DNA of 64,000 bases from Bin55 sp965205545 (GTDB taxonomy: Bacteria; Pseudomonadota; Gammaproteobacteria; Pseudomonadales; Azotimanducaceae), in assembly GCA_965205545.1 (NCBI GenBank), contig OZ242170.1:1798001-1862000 (forward strand). The letters run 5' to 3'. Shown here piece after piece: positions 37,191 to 45,674 of the stretch (the first letter of the stretch is position 1; every line of letters begins with the position of its first letter). Under the pieces are notes generated by a model that worked only from the letters and a program-made list of their open reading frames with translations, was not told the DNA's origin and searched no databases. A program made the position numbers and the translations under genes.

Positions 37191-37419
37191 TGCGATCCTC
37201 CAAGTTCGAAGGGCGTAAACAACTTTCTCAGCAATTTTCTTGGACTAAAGTATAGACCCAATCGGCTGCGAATAGTGTCGGTTCGAGATGCAGTGGATTC
37301 ATTGAAATTGCACCGAAATTTGCTGACACGCGCCACATTGAATCGTGAGTTTGAGTGCCTGTGCAGCAGGTCGAGCCAATTGGACAGTTGATAGTTTCGA
37401 ATAGTGTCGAAACGTACCC

Positions 37420-38517
37420 TTACGCGGCGCTCTGCTGAACTACTGCCTCTTGCATGCCATCCCATTCGCTCCAATGGTCGCAGAGCTTTTCTATCGCAAC
37501 TTGCCACGGATCATAGCCATCAGGATAGTCCAAGAACTCACCATCCCATCCCCTATCGGGATGATCGCTATCGCCCAGCACACGTGCACCTCCGGGTCGG
37601 TGTCTCCTCAATCTGAAGTAGACGTTCATCCTAGGCTCATGGCCAAGACGGTTCTCGGTTCCACAATGGGGAACGGCATGCAGAACTATCACGGCGTCAC
37701 CTTCGTCGAGCAGAATCGGTGTAGGTTCAAGCCATACGGTTCCGTCTGGAGTGGTCACCGCACCGCCCGAGAATTTCTCCCGAATTTCTTGCGGCAATGC
37801 GTTAAGAGCTACACCGTTTTCGCCAACCGGTCTTAGTCTAGGCCATCCCGCACCTTCAGGCCCAACAACGCCACCACTTTCGCGCTGTTTCTTGAAGAAT
37901 TCTTCCACAGCATGGTGCGCGCCCCCTAGAAGCGCGAGATTTCCTCGACCAAATTCAGTTTGGTCGTTGAGGGCAACACCTACGAACGCCGTAAAGCTCC
38001 CAATCGCTAGCGAGCATGCGGGATCCTGAAAAAGCGGAGTATTGTTCTGTCCGCGATTCGTTGCGTCTCCCGTACCAAAGTGCTCCGTACGCGGCGACGT
38101 CCAACTATCCACTTCATTGCGGTTTTGCGGTAGTCGTCCCGCCCACAAACCGTCCAAGTGAGGAACGAAGCCAAAATTTGGAACTTCCGTTCTTGGAACT
38201 CCATAGACGGTAGATTCAGTCGATGCGTCGAAGGGCTTCAGCGCCGTAGGCATAGCCTTCACTGGAGCATCAAACTCACCCATAGTGTTTCGCAGCAATT
38301 CACCCAGAGGAGATTCGTTGACGAGTCGTGGAAACTCCGCACCCGAAGAGAGATCCTTGTAGTGTCGGTATAGACCACCTTCTCGACCAAGCAAGATGTG
38401 TATGCGTCGTTTAGCCGCGTGAGTCAGCTCTCGAGGAACGATATCTCGAAGAATGATGAAGCCGTCGCTGAAAAAATCGCGTTTTTGCTGCGTGGATAGT
38501 TCGGTCTGCGTGTTCAT
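37420..38517 (-). CDS. Phytanoyl-CoA dioxygenase (PhyH)-like protein
   Basis: This is a 365-residue protein of the Fe(II)/2-oxoglutarate-dependent PhyH superfamily. The N-terminus (FFSDGFIILRDIVPRELT) is typical. The iron ligands would be the His and Asp of HLDG (near residue 145) and a distal His around HAVPHCGTENRLG, with the 2-oxoglutarate-binding Arg in RMNVYFRLRR. The substrate cannot be told from sequence. It lies alone between the metalloprotease gene and a decayed gene, with about 230 bases before the former and no operon partner. Confidence 0.75.
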   Translation of the reverse strand: MNTQTELSTQQKRDFFSDGFIILRDIVPRELTHAAKRRIHILLGREGGLYRHYKDLSSGAEFPRLVNESPLGELLRNTMGEFDAPVKAMPTALKPFDASTESTVYGVPRTEVPNFGFVPHLDGLWAGRLPQNRNEVDSWTSPRTEHFGTGDATNRGQNNTPLFQDPACSLAIGSFTAFVGVALNDQTEFGRGNLALLGGAHHAVEEFFKKQRESGGVVGPEGAGWPRLRPVGENGVALNALPQEIREKFSGGAVTTPDGTVWLEPTPILLDEGDAVIVLHAVPHCGTENRLGHEPRMNVYFRLRRHRPGGARVLGDSDHPDRGWDGEFLDYPDGYDPWQVAIEKLCDHWSEWDGMQEAVVQQSAA

Positions 38518-38716
38518 ATTGGCATGAATGCGCTGGGAATCGAATTGTAATGTCTTGGTCGGTTGAGTTGACCATCAATGGGTATGTGGCGATACGGGGG
38601 AGCTACGTGTCTAGGATTAGGTCGACCCAGCCGGAGTAGCGCTACTAGAATTTCCGAGCGTGGCTCCACACAATCAAAATCAAACCAATTACGAGTGTCC
38701 AAAATGCACAGCCTGT

Positions 38717-39651
38717 TCACAGTCGGCTCAATTCATCTAGAAGATCCGTAAGGCTCTCCTCTCCTAGCCAAGTTCCAGCAAGTCTTTTTGGGTCAAACTG
38801 GATAGCTGAAGGAGTTGCAGCAACACCTTGATTCCTTAATCTACTCGTAGGGTGCGGATTGGGAATCTCGTTGAAGTACTGATCTCCCTCGCGAAAAGAA
38901 TAAATTTGTCTGGCGACAATTGCTTTTGCCTGTCCATTGCGCTTGAAATGGACAAGACCCACGACCGTTGTCTTCTTGCCCCACAGCGGTCTGAGAGATT
39001 CCATGTCAGCGAATTCGTCGGTCAAGCGGCCGGAAATACTGCTCTTTTCGTCGATTCGCAACTCGAAGCTATGACTCGAGTGCTTTATCTGATCCAAAAT
39101 GCCACTTACAATTTGGGTAGAAGGCTGCGGAAGGTTTTCCCGTCGTTCCTTGAGTAAGAGAAGACTCTCCCGCTCCAATGTTAGTTGTAAAGTTTCGTCT
39201 GCGGCACTCGCCAGAGAGAGCGATGTACCTACCGGCTCAACAATCCGGGCCAAGCCGATCGCCGCTTCCAGAACCTTGCATCGTAGCGATTGTCATCGGA
39301 TTTATCATCGAACGCATCTTTGATCGCACGGCTCGATAGGTCAACCGCAGTATCTTCCAGATTAGACTGGATTTCTGGAACAAACAGGTCCGGGTACTCG
39401 AATTATTCCAGTGCGGCCGACCTCAAAGTTGGCGCGTCAAAAGAAATTTGAGTTGATCCGGAGTAAAGACTGGTCAAATTGAATTCAGTTGCCTTTGCCA
39501 ACCAGGAAGAAACATTCGCACCAGACTCACTGACCGAGCCTGACGACAGTAGTGTTGCCCGTTGAGCAAGGCTAGTTAGTGAGCTTACGATGCGCTCCAA
39601 GTCGCTGAAGGCTATCGAACCGTCCGAGATACTCGAACCCGATAAACGCAA
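38717..39651 (-). pseudogene. Broken gene downstream of the SDH-type protease
   Basis: Two frames together read as one protein of about 310 residues. The first runs from a TTG at 39649-39651 (RLSGSSISDGSIAFSDLERI) to an in-frame TAA at 39403-39405. Beyond that stop the same frame stays meaningful (FEYPDLFVPEIQSNLEDTA, DAFDDKSDDNRYDA) and then, near 39270-39295, sense shifts to another frame (KVLEAAIGLARIVEPVG) that continues to the TAG at 38717. One nonsense and one frameshift lesion indicate a decayed gene; assembly error is the alternative. The upstream frame is the same as that of the protease gene, directly after its stop. The family is not recognised. Confidence 0.6.
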
Positions 39652-39714
39652 CTGGTCTCGCTTGTCCCGTAACTTCTCAACTTTGCATTTAATTAGGTTT
39701 CTGTTCCCAGTCTC

Positions 39715-40659
39715 CTAAGAATCAGACGGCTGGGGAACAACAAAGCTCTTGTTCCATGCTTGACCATTGTGATTTCGCATGATTTTTACTGTCGAGGTCT
39801 GCTCAAAAATTATCGTAATTAGGTGATATATGGTCAATACTTCGTCTTGAAACGCCTGATTGTCTTCAAGGCGCTCGACGTTTAGACCCGTCTCAATGCT
39901 TTCGTCAATTCCAATTCTTCGACCATGGTCAAGATGCACGGAGCTAGAATTGAAGTACGCTGCAACTTCTCTGGCTTTTTGAATTGCATCCTCTCGTTCC
40001 ATTGCATGAAACATGTGATTTTGCAGACGGATTTCAGCTATCTCTTGGCCCAATTCAAGTGCATCTTGAGCTCTCTGCAGCAATGCGGGCCCCATAGTTT
40101 GAAGTATGGGAGCCCAAACAAGTGCGCTATTGCGTTCCTCCTCAATTTCTCTACGCGCTTGCGCAAACTGCCTTAGTACGCTCGATGCTGGCACAAATCC
40201 ACTCGCCAAGGAGAGTTGTGCATCGATCGGCCCCAACTGGCTTTGTCTCCCCATCACGATTTTTTCGGAACAGAGTGCGATCATCGTGCCTCCAGACATC
40301 GCATAGACAGGCACGATAGACTCAACGTAGCTGAACTTGCTCCTCAAGTAGTCGACAATGGTCTCTGTACTTGCCATGTCGCCTCCAGGTGTATGAAGAA
40401 TTAGCGATAGCCCCTTGCTGAAGTCCAAGCCACTGACGGTAGCCATAAATCCATTGATGTCTTCACGGCTTATGGATGTGGAGAAAAGTGGAGCTTGTGG
40501 CTTTTGCAGGAAAGCAGACGAATAGGCAATGACGTTTGTGCCTCTACGGTCCGCAATCCTATTCAGTTGTAAATCGAGATAGTTGTTTAGCCAGTTTGAC
40601 TTGTCTTCCGGTGACGTTTGCTTCTTGAATTCATCTAGCAGTTCTGACCAATTCGGCAT
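39715..40659 (-). CDS. SDH-type Clp-fold serine protease (SppA/ClpP-like)
   Basis: This is a 314-residue protein of the serine dehydrogenase proteinase family (Clp/crotonase fold). Motifs: LILHTPGGDMASTETIVDYLR (oxyanion-type glycine pair), VPVYAMSGGTMIALCSEKIVMG with the likely catalytic Ser in SGGT, and SQLGPIDAQL shortly after. No signal peptide or membrane segment is visible, so it is cytoplasmic, unlike SppA. The ATG follows the stop of a small upstream frame by five bases, and a broken gene follows it in the same frame. The local region is gene-poor and decayed, so it may be the survivor of an acquired cassette. Confidence 0.8.
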   Translation of the reverse strand: MPNWSELLDEFKKQTSPEDKSNWLNNYLDLQLNRIADRRGTNVIAYSSAFLQKPQAPLFSTSISREDINGFMATVSGLDFSKGLSLILHTPGGDMASTETIVDYLRSKFSYVESIVPVYAMSGGTMIALCSEKIVMGRQSQLGPIDAQLSLASGFVPASSVLRQFAQARREIEEERNSALVWAPILQTMGPALLQRAQDALELGQEIAEIRLQNHMFHAMEREDAIQKAREVAAYFNSSSVHLDHGRRIGIDESIETGLNVERLEDNQAFQDEVLTIYHLITIIFEQTSTVKIMRNHNGQAWNKSFVVPQPSDS

Positions 40660-40664
40660 CCGAC

Positions 40665-40787
40665 TCAGTCACTAATCTCAATAGACATGGGAACGTTCCA
40701 ATTGCGTTCCATATCTAGGACTTCGGGGGCTTGCTTCGCTAAAGAGAGCATGTCTAGCTCGTTAAGTTCAAGGTATTGCGCGTACAT
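40665..40787 (-). CDS. Small ORF (40 aa) coupled to the SDH-type protease
   Basis: A 40-residue frame (MYAQYLELNELDMLSLAKQ at its start) stops five bases before the protease ATG. The same frame reads plausibly for 22 more codons upstream (KKLTNDQVWNEVDKVIDE) but meets a stop with no usable initiator, so the 5' end may have been lost. Family unknown; either a small partner gene or a remnant. Confidence 0.35.
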   Translation of the reverse strand: MYAQYLELNELDMLSLAKQAPEVLDMERNWNVPMSIEISD

Positions 40788-41039
40788 CTCATCAATAACC
40801 TTGTCTACTTCGTTCCAAACTTGATCGTTAGTCAGCTTCTTGGTTGCGATCTCTCAACTCTCCACACCCTACATACCTAGTATATGCTAACCAAGCCACG
40901 ACTACAAAGTAGTGGCCTAGAGGTGTGCATCCTAAATAAAGGCGTTGGCCGATAATAAGAATTACGCTTTTCAGCGCTACGTACAAACACTATTGCGAGT
41001 CTACATTGAGTCACGCTGAGGGGTAAGATCGATGACTAC

Positions 41040-41141
41040 ATGACCCGTGTCGACGACGGAAAAAAGACAATCCTAAAGGAATTCAGCGCATTAGAACGGC
41101 TTATGCTCCAAACACAAAGCGTGAAGCTGGGCTACATTTAA
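41040..41141 (+). pseudogene. Possible gene remnant
   Basis: A short plus-strand frame reads protein-like, mainly helical text (MTRVDDGKKTILKEFSALER and LMLQTQSVKLGYI) before TAA, and remains open for about 11 codons upstream without a good start. It looks like the tail of a lost larger gene. The remaining non-coding sequence between 40860 and 41203 shows no other recognisable feature. Confidence 0.25.
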
Positions 41142-41203
41142 AGTGACACACTACGAGATGTCGAAGAATTGGAAAGGGAGAGGAATTAAACGTCGGAAGC
41201 CTG

Positions 41204-42385
41204 TTACATCGGAGAGAACTTAACTTTCTGCGGCTTTCGCTGGTACAAAAGTCGTTTCAGCCGTGTTTCCTTCGCGCTTTCAGATGCCATGGCATCAAAC
41301 GTCTTGCGGGGGTCAAAGGCATCCCGGACGGCTTCACCGATGAAGATAAGCAGACTCAACATGAAGGCCAGCACGAAGAACGAGGTCAAACCCAGCCAAG
41401 GCGCGTGCAAATTAGCTTTGCCCTGAGCTAGGAGCTCGCCGAGCGATGCAGACCCGGGTGGCAACCCAAATCCTAGGAAATCCAACGACGTCAACGCGGT
41501 TATGGAGCCGATCATGACGAACGGCAGAAATGTGATCGTTGCCGTCATGGCATTCGGTAGGACATGTCGACGCATGATCTTGGTGTTCTTTACTCCCAGT
41601 GCGCGTGCGGCCCGTACATATTCGAAGTTTCTCGTACGAAGGAACTCGGCACGAACCACGCCCACCAAAGACATCCATTCGAAGAGCAGTAGAAGGAACA
41701 GGAGTAACCAAAAACTAGGCATAAACACACTGGCCAGAATGATGAGCATGTAAAGCCTCGGCATCCCCGACCAAATCTCGATGAATCGCTGAAAGAGCAG
41801 ATCGGTCCATCCACCAAAATAGCCTTGAACAGCTCCCGCCGCAATGCCAACTATCGACGATAGAAAGGTAAGTATGAGGCCGAACAGAATCGATATGCGG
41901 AATCCGTAGATCACACGCGCTAGCACATCTCTTTGGTGATCGTCGGTTCCCAAGAGGTTAGCGGGATTCGGCGGAGATGGAGCAGGAGTTGTCAGATCGT
42001 AGTTGGTTGTTCTATAGGAGAACCGAATTGGAGGCCAGATCATCCATCCATCGCCCTCTTTGATCAGTTCCTGAACTTCCTTCTCCCGATACTCAGCTTC
42101 AGTTGGAAAGAAGCCGCCGAAAGTGGTTTCTGGATATACCTGAATGATCGGGAAGTAGAGATTACCCTCGTATCCTACAAGTATGGGTTTGTCGTTCGCA
42201 ATGAACTCGGCGAATAGTGAAATGACAAACAAGACCGAGAAGATCCAAAACGACCAGTAGCCTCTGCGATTCTTCTTGAAATTCGCAAATCGTCTTGCCA
42301 TGAGAGGCGAGATCCACGACTGGCGCGACACGTCAAAACTGACGCTTTGGGGTTCAGCCGCCTGTGACGTAGATTCAGCCACCAC
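41204..42385 (-). CDS. yejE: YejE, microcin C/peptide ABC transporter permease
   Basis: This is an inner-membrane permease of the DppC/YejE type, 393 residues with six predicted helices. The early loop has the family feature NLLGTDDHQRDVLARVIYGFR (residues about 142-162) and the cytoplasmic EAA loop is REFLRTRNFEYVRAARALGVKNTK-like near residues 250-270. The start is a GTG at 42383-42385, overlapping yejB by 11 bases; a later ATG (MARRF) is possible. Downstream, where yejF (ATPase) is expected, only remnants are found. Confidence 0.92.
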   Translation of the reverse strand: MVAESTSQAAEPQSVSFDVSRQSWISPLMARRFANFKKNRRGYWSFWIFSVLFVISLFAEFIANDKPILVGYEGNLYFPIIQVYPETTFGGFFPTEAEYREKEVQELIKEGDGWMIWPPIRFSYRTTNYDLTTPAPSPPNPANLLGTDDHQRDVLARVIYGFRISILFGLILTFLSSIVGIAAGAVQGYFGGWTDLLFQRFIEIWSGMPRLYMLIILASVFMPSFWLLLFLLLLFEWMSLVGVVRAEFLRTRNFEYVRAARALGVKNTKIMRRHVLPNAMTATITFLPFVMIGSITALTSLDFLGFGLPPGSASLGELLAQGKANLHAPWLGLTSFFVLAFMLSLLIFIGEAVRDAFDPRKTFDAMASESAKETRLKRLLYQRKPQKVKFSPM

Positions 42386-43493
42386 GAGTCTCGAAGTCGA
42401 TTCTTGGATCGATGAAGGTATAGGTGAGATCGCCTATCAAATTCATTACCAGACCCAAGAGTGTGAAGAAATAGAGGGTTGCGAAGATTACAGGATAGTC
42501 TCGCTTCAGCACTGCTTCAAATCCAAGCAGTCCGAGTCCATCAAGCGAAAAGATGATCTCTATGAGCAGTGCGCCAGTAAACAGTATTCCCACGAAAGCG
42601 CTAGGGAATCCCGCAATCACGATGAGCATGGCATTCCTGAAGACATGCCCATAGAGGATGCGATTTTCCGCAATGCCCTTCGCTCGCGCCGTCAAAACAT
42701 ACTGCTGGTTGATCTGATCAAGGAACGAGTTCTTTGTAAGAAACGTCAACGTTGCGAACCCGCCAATGACCAATGCAGCCACCGGAAGGACCATGTGCCA
42801 CAGGTAGTCGAGAGTCTTCTGCAGCCAGTTCATGTCCGCCCAGTTTTCCGATACAAGCCCCCGCAGGGGAAACCATTCAAAATAGCTTCCTCCCGCAAAG
42901 AGCACCACCAGTAGGACGGCAAACAGAAACCCTGGAATTGCGTTGCCGACAATGACCACGGCGCTGGTCCAGACATCGAACTTTGTTCCATCTTTGACAG
43001 CCTTGCGAACGCCAAGCGGAATGGAAATCAAATACACCAGCAGTGTTGTCCACAAGCCCAGGGATATGGACACCGGCATTTTGTCCATTACTAGATCAAT
43101 GACGGACTGGTCGCGGAAGTAGCTAGTCCCGAAGTCAAAGCGGATGTAGTTCCCCATCATCATGAGGAATCGTTGCCACAAAGGCTTATCGAACCCGAAG
43201 TACTCCTCCAGTTCAGCGAGGAATTCGGGATCCAAGCCTTCCGCACCTCTGTATTTGCTCTGCAACCCACTGGAACCGCCCGGTCGCGAGGTCGGCTGCG
43301 AACCAGATTGGACTTCAGCCCCGCCGCCACCCGTGAAGCGCTGCGTCACCTGCAAATCAGGGTTGTTGAGTTCAGCGATGATCTGCTCGATCGGGCCACC
43401 AGGCGCAAACTGGACGACGATGAAATTGATCACCATGATCCCAAACAGCGTTGGGATGATGAGCAAAATTCGACGAATAACGTACGCTAGCAT
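42375..43493 (-). CDS. yejB: YejB, microcin C/peptide ABC transporter permease
   Basis: This permease of the DppB type has 372 residues and starts MLAYVIRRILLIIPTLFGIM. The family-specific insert after the first helix is present (APGGPIEQIIAEL, then a Gly/Ser-rich stretch and YFGFDKPLWQRF). The cytoplasmic EAA loop is QQYVLTARAKGIAENRIL. It pairs with yejE in one transporter. The ATG is at 43491-43493. It lies about 86 bases downstream of yejA. Confidence 0.93.
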   Translation of the reverse strand: MLAYVIRRILLIIPTLFGIMVINFIVVQFAPGGPIEQIIAELNNPDLQVTQRFTGGGGAEVQSGSQPTSRPGGSSGLQSKYRGAEGLDPEFLAELEEYFGFDKPLWQRFLMMMGNYIRFDFGTSYFRDQSVIDLVMDKMPVSISLGLWTTLLVYLISIPLGVRKAVKDGTKFDVWTSAVVIVGNAIPGFLFAVLLVVLFAGGSYFEWFPLRGLVSENWADMNWLQKTLDYLWHMVLPVAALVIGGFATLTFLTKNSFLDQINQQYVLTARAKGIAENRILYGHVFRNAMLIVIAGFPSAFVGILFTGALLIEIIFSLDGLGLLGFEAVLKRDYPVIFATLYFFTLLGLVMNLIGDLTYTFIDPRIDFETRGG

Positions 43494-43579
43494 TTGCGCT
43501 CAACCGCTGTCTTTGCTGCCACTCGCAGGGCTCTCAGTCCACCGCGTGAACCCGTGATGCAGCTACAAGATTCCACACT

Positions 43580-45415
43580 TCAATTGCGATAGGCTTCAAC
43601 TCTTTCGTTCTTCTCAGGATCGACCCACCATGAAAGCAAGCCAACGCCGTAGATCGGCTTCACATCGGGAATGCCGAACTTGTCCCACCAGATGACACGA
43701 TCCGTATTGATGTGCCATGTAGGAATGACAAAGTAATTCCACTGCAGCACTCTATCCAGTGCGCGCGTGGCGACAACTAGATCCTCCCGTGTTTTCGCTT
43801 CTATGACATTCTCGACCAGTACATCAATGGCAGGATCTTTTATGCCAGCGTAATTGCGGCTGCCCGGAACGTCGGCAGCCTCCGATCCCCAGTAGTCTCG
43901 TTGCTCATTTCCGGGCGATCGGGATTGCCCAAACACAATGGAGATCATGTCGTAATCGAAATCTCGGACGCGATTTTGGTACTGTGCGGGCTCGACAGTA
44001 CGGATACTCCCGCGAATTCCCAACCGTTCCAAGTTCTCGAAGAACGGAGAGACGATCCTCTCGAATTCAGGCGATTGCAGCAGGAACTCAATCTCCATGG
44101 CTTCGCCAGTTTCCGTGTGTACCAACTGATTGTTTTCAATTCCCCAGCCCGCCTCGGTCAGAAGGGTGAGAGCCTCTTGCAGTCGGCCTCGAATATTCCC
44201 CGTTCCATCAGTCGCAGGTACTGTAAACACTTCAGTGAATACTTCGTCGGGAATGTCGCCTCGGTGAGGCTCCAATAGTTCCAATTCAGCCGGGGTCGGC
44301 AAACCTTCGGATGCCAAATCGGAGTTGTCGTAGAAGCTTCTGCTGCGAGTGTATTGGCCATAGAAAAGGTTCTTGTTGGACCACTCGAAATCGAAGCACA
44401 GCCCTAGCGCTTTGCGAACTCTCTTGTCCTGAAACATCGACTTGCGCAGATTGAATACGAACGACGGCATGCCGGTCGCGCGATAGTGTCTCAACATTTC
44501 CTTGTTGACCAAGCCCTCATGAAGAGCCGGAAAGTCGTACGAAGTTGCCCATTTCTTGCTCGAATTCTCTGCTCTGTAGTCGTACTCGCCCGACTTAAAC
44601 GCCTCGATGGACACATCGTCATCCCTCACGTAGTCGTAGCGAATCCTATCGAAGTTGTACATGCCTCTATTGATCGGCAGGTTAGCGCCCCAGTAGTCCT
44701 CATCTCTTTCGAATACAACGTAGCGCCCGGGCTCAAGGTCGACGATCTTGTAGGGACCGCTAGTGACTGGAGGATCCAAGGTTGTCTTGTCGAACTCGCG
44801 CTCTTCCCAGTAGTCCTTTGACAATATTGGCAACTGTCCAATGATCTGTGGCAGCTCGCGATTGGGAGGTCCCGAAAAGGAAAATCGAACTGTTTGAGAA
44901 TCTAAGGCGATAGCTTCTGAGACGTTGCCATAGTAGTAACGAAAGAACGGGCGCCCCATTTCTTTCAAAGTGTCAAAACTGAAAACAACATCATGGGCCG
45001 TAATCTGCGAACCATCGTTGAACTTTGCCTCGTCGCGAAGATGGTAGATGGCGAAGGAAAGGTCGTGAGCCACCTCGATTCGACCAGCGATCAGTCCGTA
45101 GCCTGTCAATGAGTCGTCTTGTGTTTCTGTTATGAGGGACTCAAAAAAGATGTTCCCCATACCAACCGCAGGGTCGCCTTTGACTATATAGGGATTGAAA
45201 GTGTCGAATCCACCAATAGCAAACAATCTCAATGTGCCGCCCTTGGGCGCATTTGGATTCACGTACTCACGATGCTCGAAGTCGGCTGGGTATTTCGGAA
45301 CATCCTCCAACGTCAACGCATGGGATATGAAGGTCCTGGCATCCTGAGCACCGGTGCTAGAGCCAAGCACGAGCGCAATCAAGACAGTAAAGACGAGTCC
45401 TGCATATCGATTCAT
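43580..45415 (-). CDS. yejA: YejA, periplasmic peptide-binding protein
   Basis: This is the extracytoplasmic solute-binding component (SBP_bac_5 family) of the Yej importer. The ATG at 45413-45415, with GGAG upstream, gives a signal peptide (MNRYAGLVFTVLIALVLGSS, cleavage near TGAQD) and a mature protein of about 585 residues; a longer start 15 codons upstream is less likely. Landmarks are YPADFEHREYVNPNAPKGG, the YDFERIRYDYVRDD-like segment around residue 270, and MISIVFGQSRSPGNEQRDYW. In E. coli this transporter imports microcin C and other short peptides. Confidence 0.93.
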   Translation of the reverse strand: MNRYAGLVFTVLIALVLGSSTGAQDARTFISHALTLEDVPKYPADFEHREYVNPNAPKGGTLRLFAIGGFDTFNPYIVKGDPAVGMGNIFFESLITETQDDSLTGYGLIAGRIEVAHDLSFAIYHLRDEAKFNDGSQITAHDVVFSFDTLKEMGRPFFRYYYGNVSEAIALDSQTVRFSFSGPPNRELPQIIGQLPILSKDYWEEREFDKTTLDPPVTSGPYKIVDLEPGRYVVFERDEDYWGANLPINRGMYNFDRIRYDYVRDDDVSIEAFKSGEYDYRAENSSKKWATSYDFPALHEGLVNKEMLRHYRATGMPSFVFNLRKSMFQDKRVRKALGLCFDFEWSNKNLFYGQYTRSRSFYDNSDLASEGLPTPAELELLEPHRGDIPDEVFTEVFTVPATDGTGNIRGRLQEALTLLTEAGWGIENNQLVHTETGEAMEIEFLLQSPEFERIVSPFFENLERLGIRGSIRTVEPAQYQNRVRDFDYDMISIVFGQSRSPGNEQRDYWGSEAADVPGSRNYAGIKDPAIDVLVENVIEAKTREDLVVATRALDRVLQWNYFVIPTWHINTDRVIWWDKFGIPDVKPIYGVGLLSWWVDPEKNERVEAYRN

Positions 45416-45603
45416 CGGAATCCAACTCCAAGGTCCTACCGCACTCATGTTACACGACAAACATCGTAGCCGCCTTGGCTTAATTGGGGAATCTCAAGCT
45501 CGCGCTACAGGGCAAAGTCGAACGGGAATTTCAGTTGAATATTAGGCAAGAAAATTGGAAGGAATTTGCCCGTCTACACGAGGATTTCTTAACTCTGTAA
45601 CCC

Positions 45604-45646
45604 TCTAAGTTTCTTAGAATCTAAAAATCGCTGCTGCTCTAAGAAA
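45604..45646 (+). promoter_or_regulatory. Alternative hairpins in the leader of the first giant autotransporter gene
   Basis: CTTAGA at 45613-45618 can pair with TCTAAG at 45604-45609 (six-pair stem, three-base loop). Alternatively the extended TTTCTTAGA (45610-45618) pairs perfectly with TCTAAGAAA (45638-45646). The two structures exclude each other and lie just upstream of the ATG at 45675. The function is not known; a switch on translation is one possibility, chance symmetry another. Confidence 0.4.
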
Positions 45647-45674
45647 GTAGTACACAAGACGAGTCATACCCCTA

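Noticed and set aside
37264..37408. Two copies of a CGAATAGTGTCG direct repeat between the metalloprotease and PhyH genes
   Set aside because: Only two copies, about 120 bases apart, and no mobile-element or operator context; could be chance.
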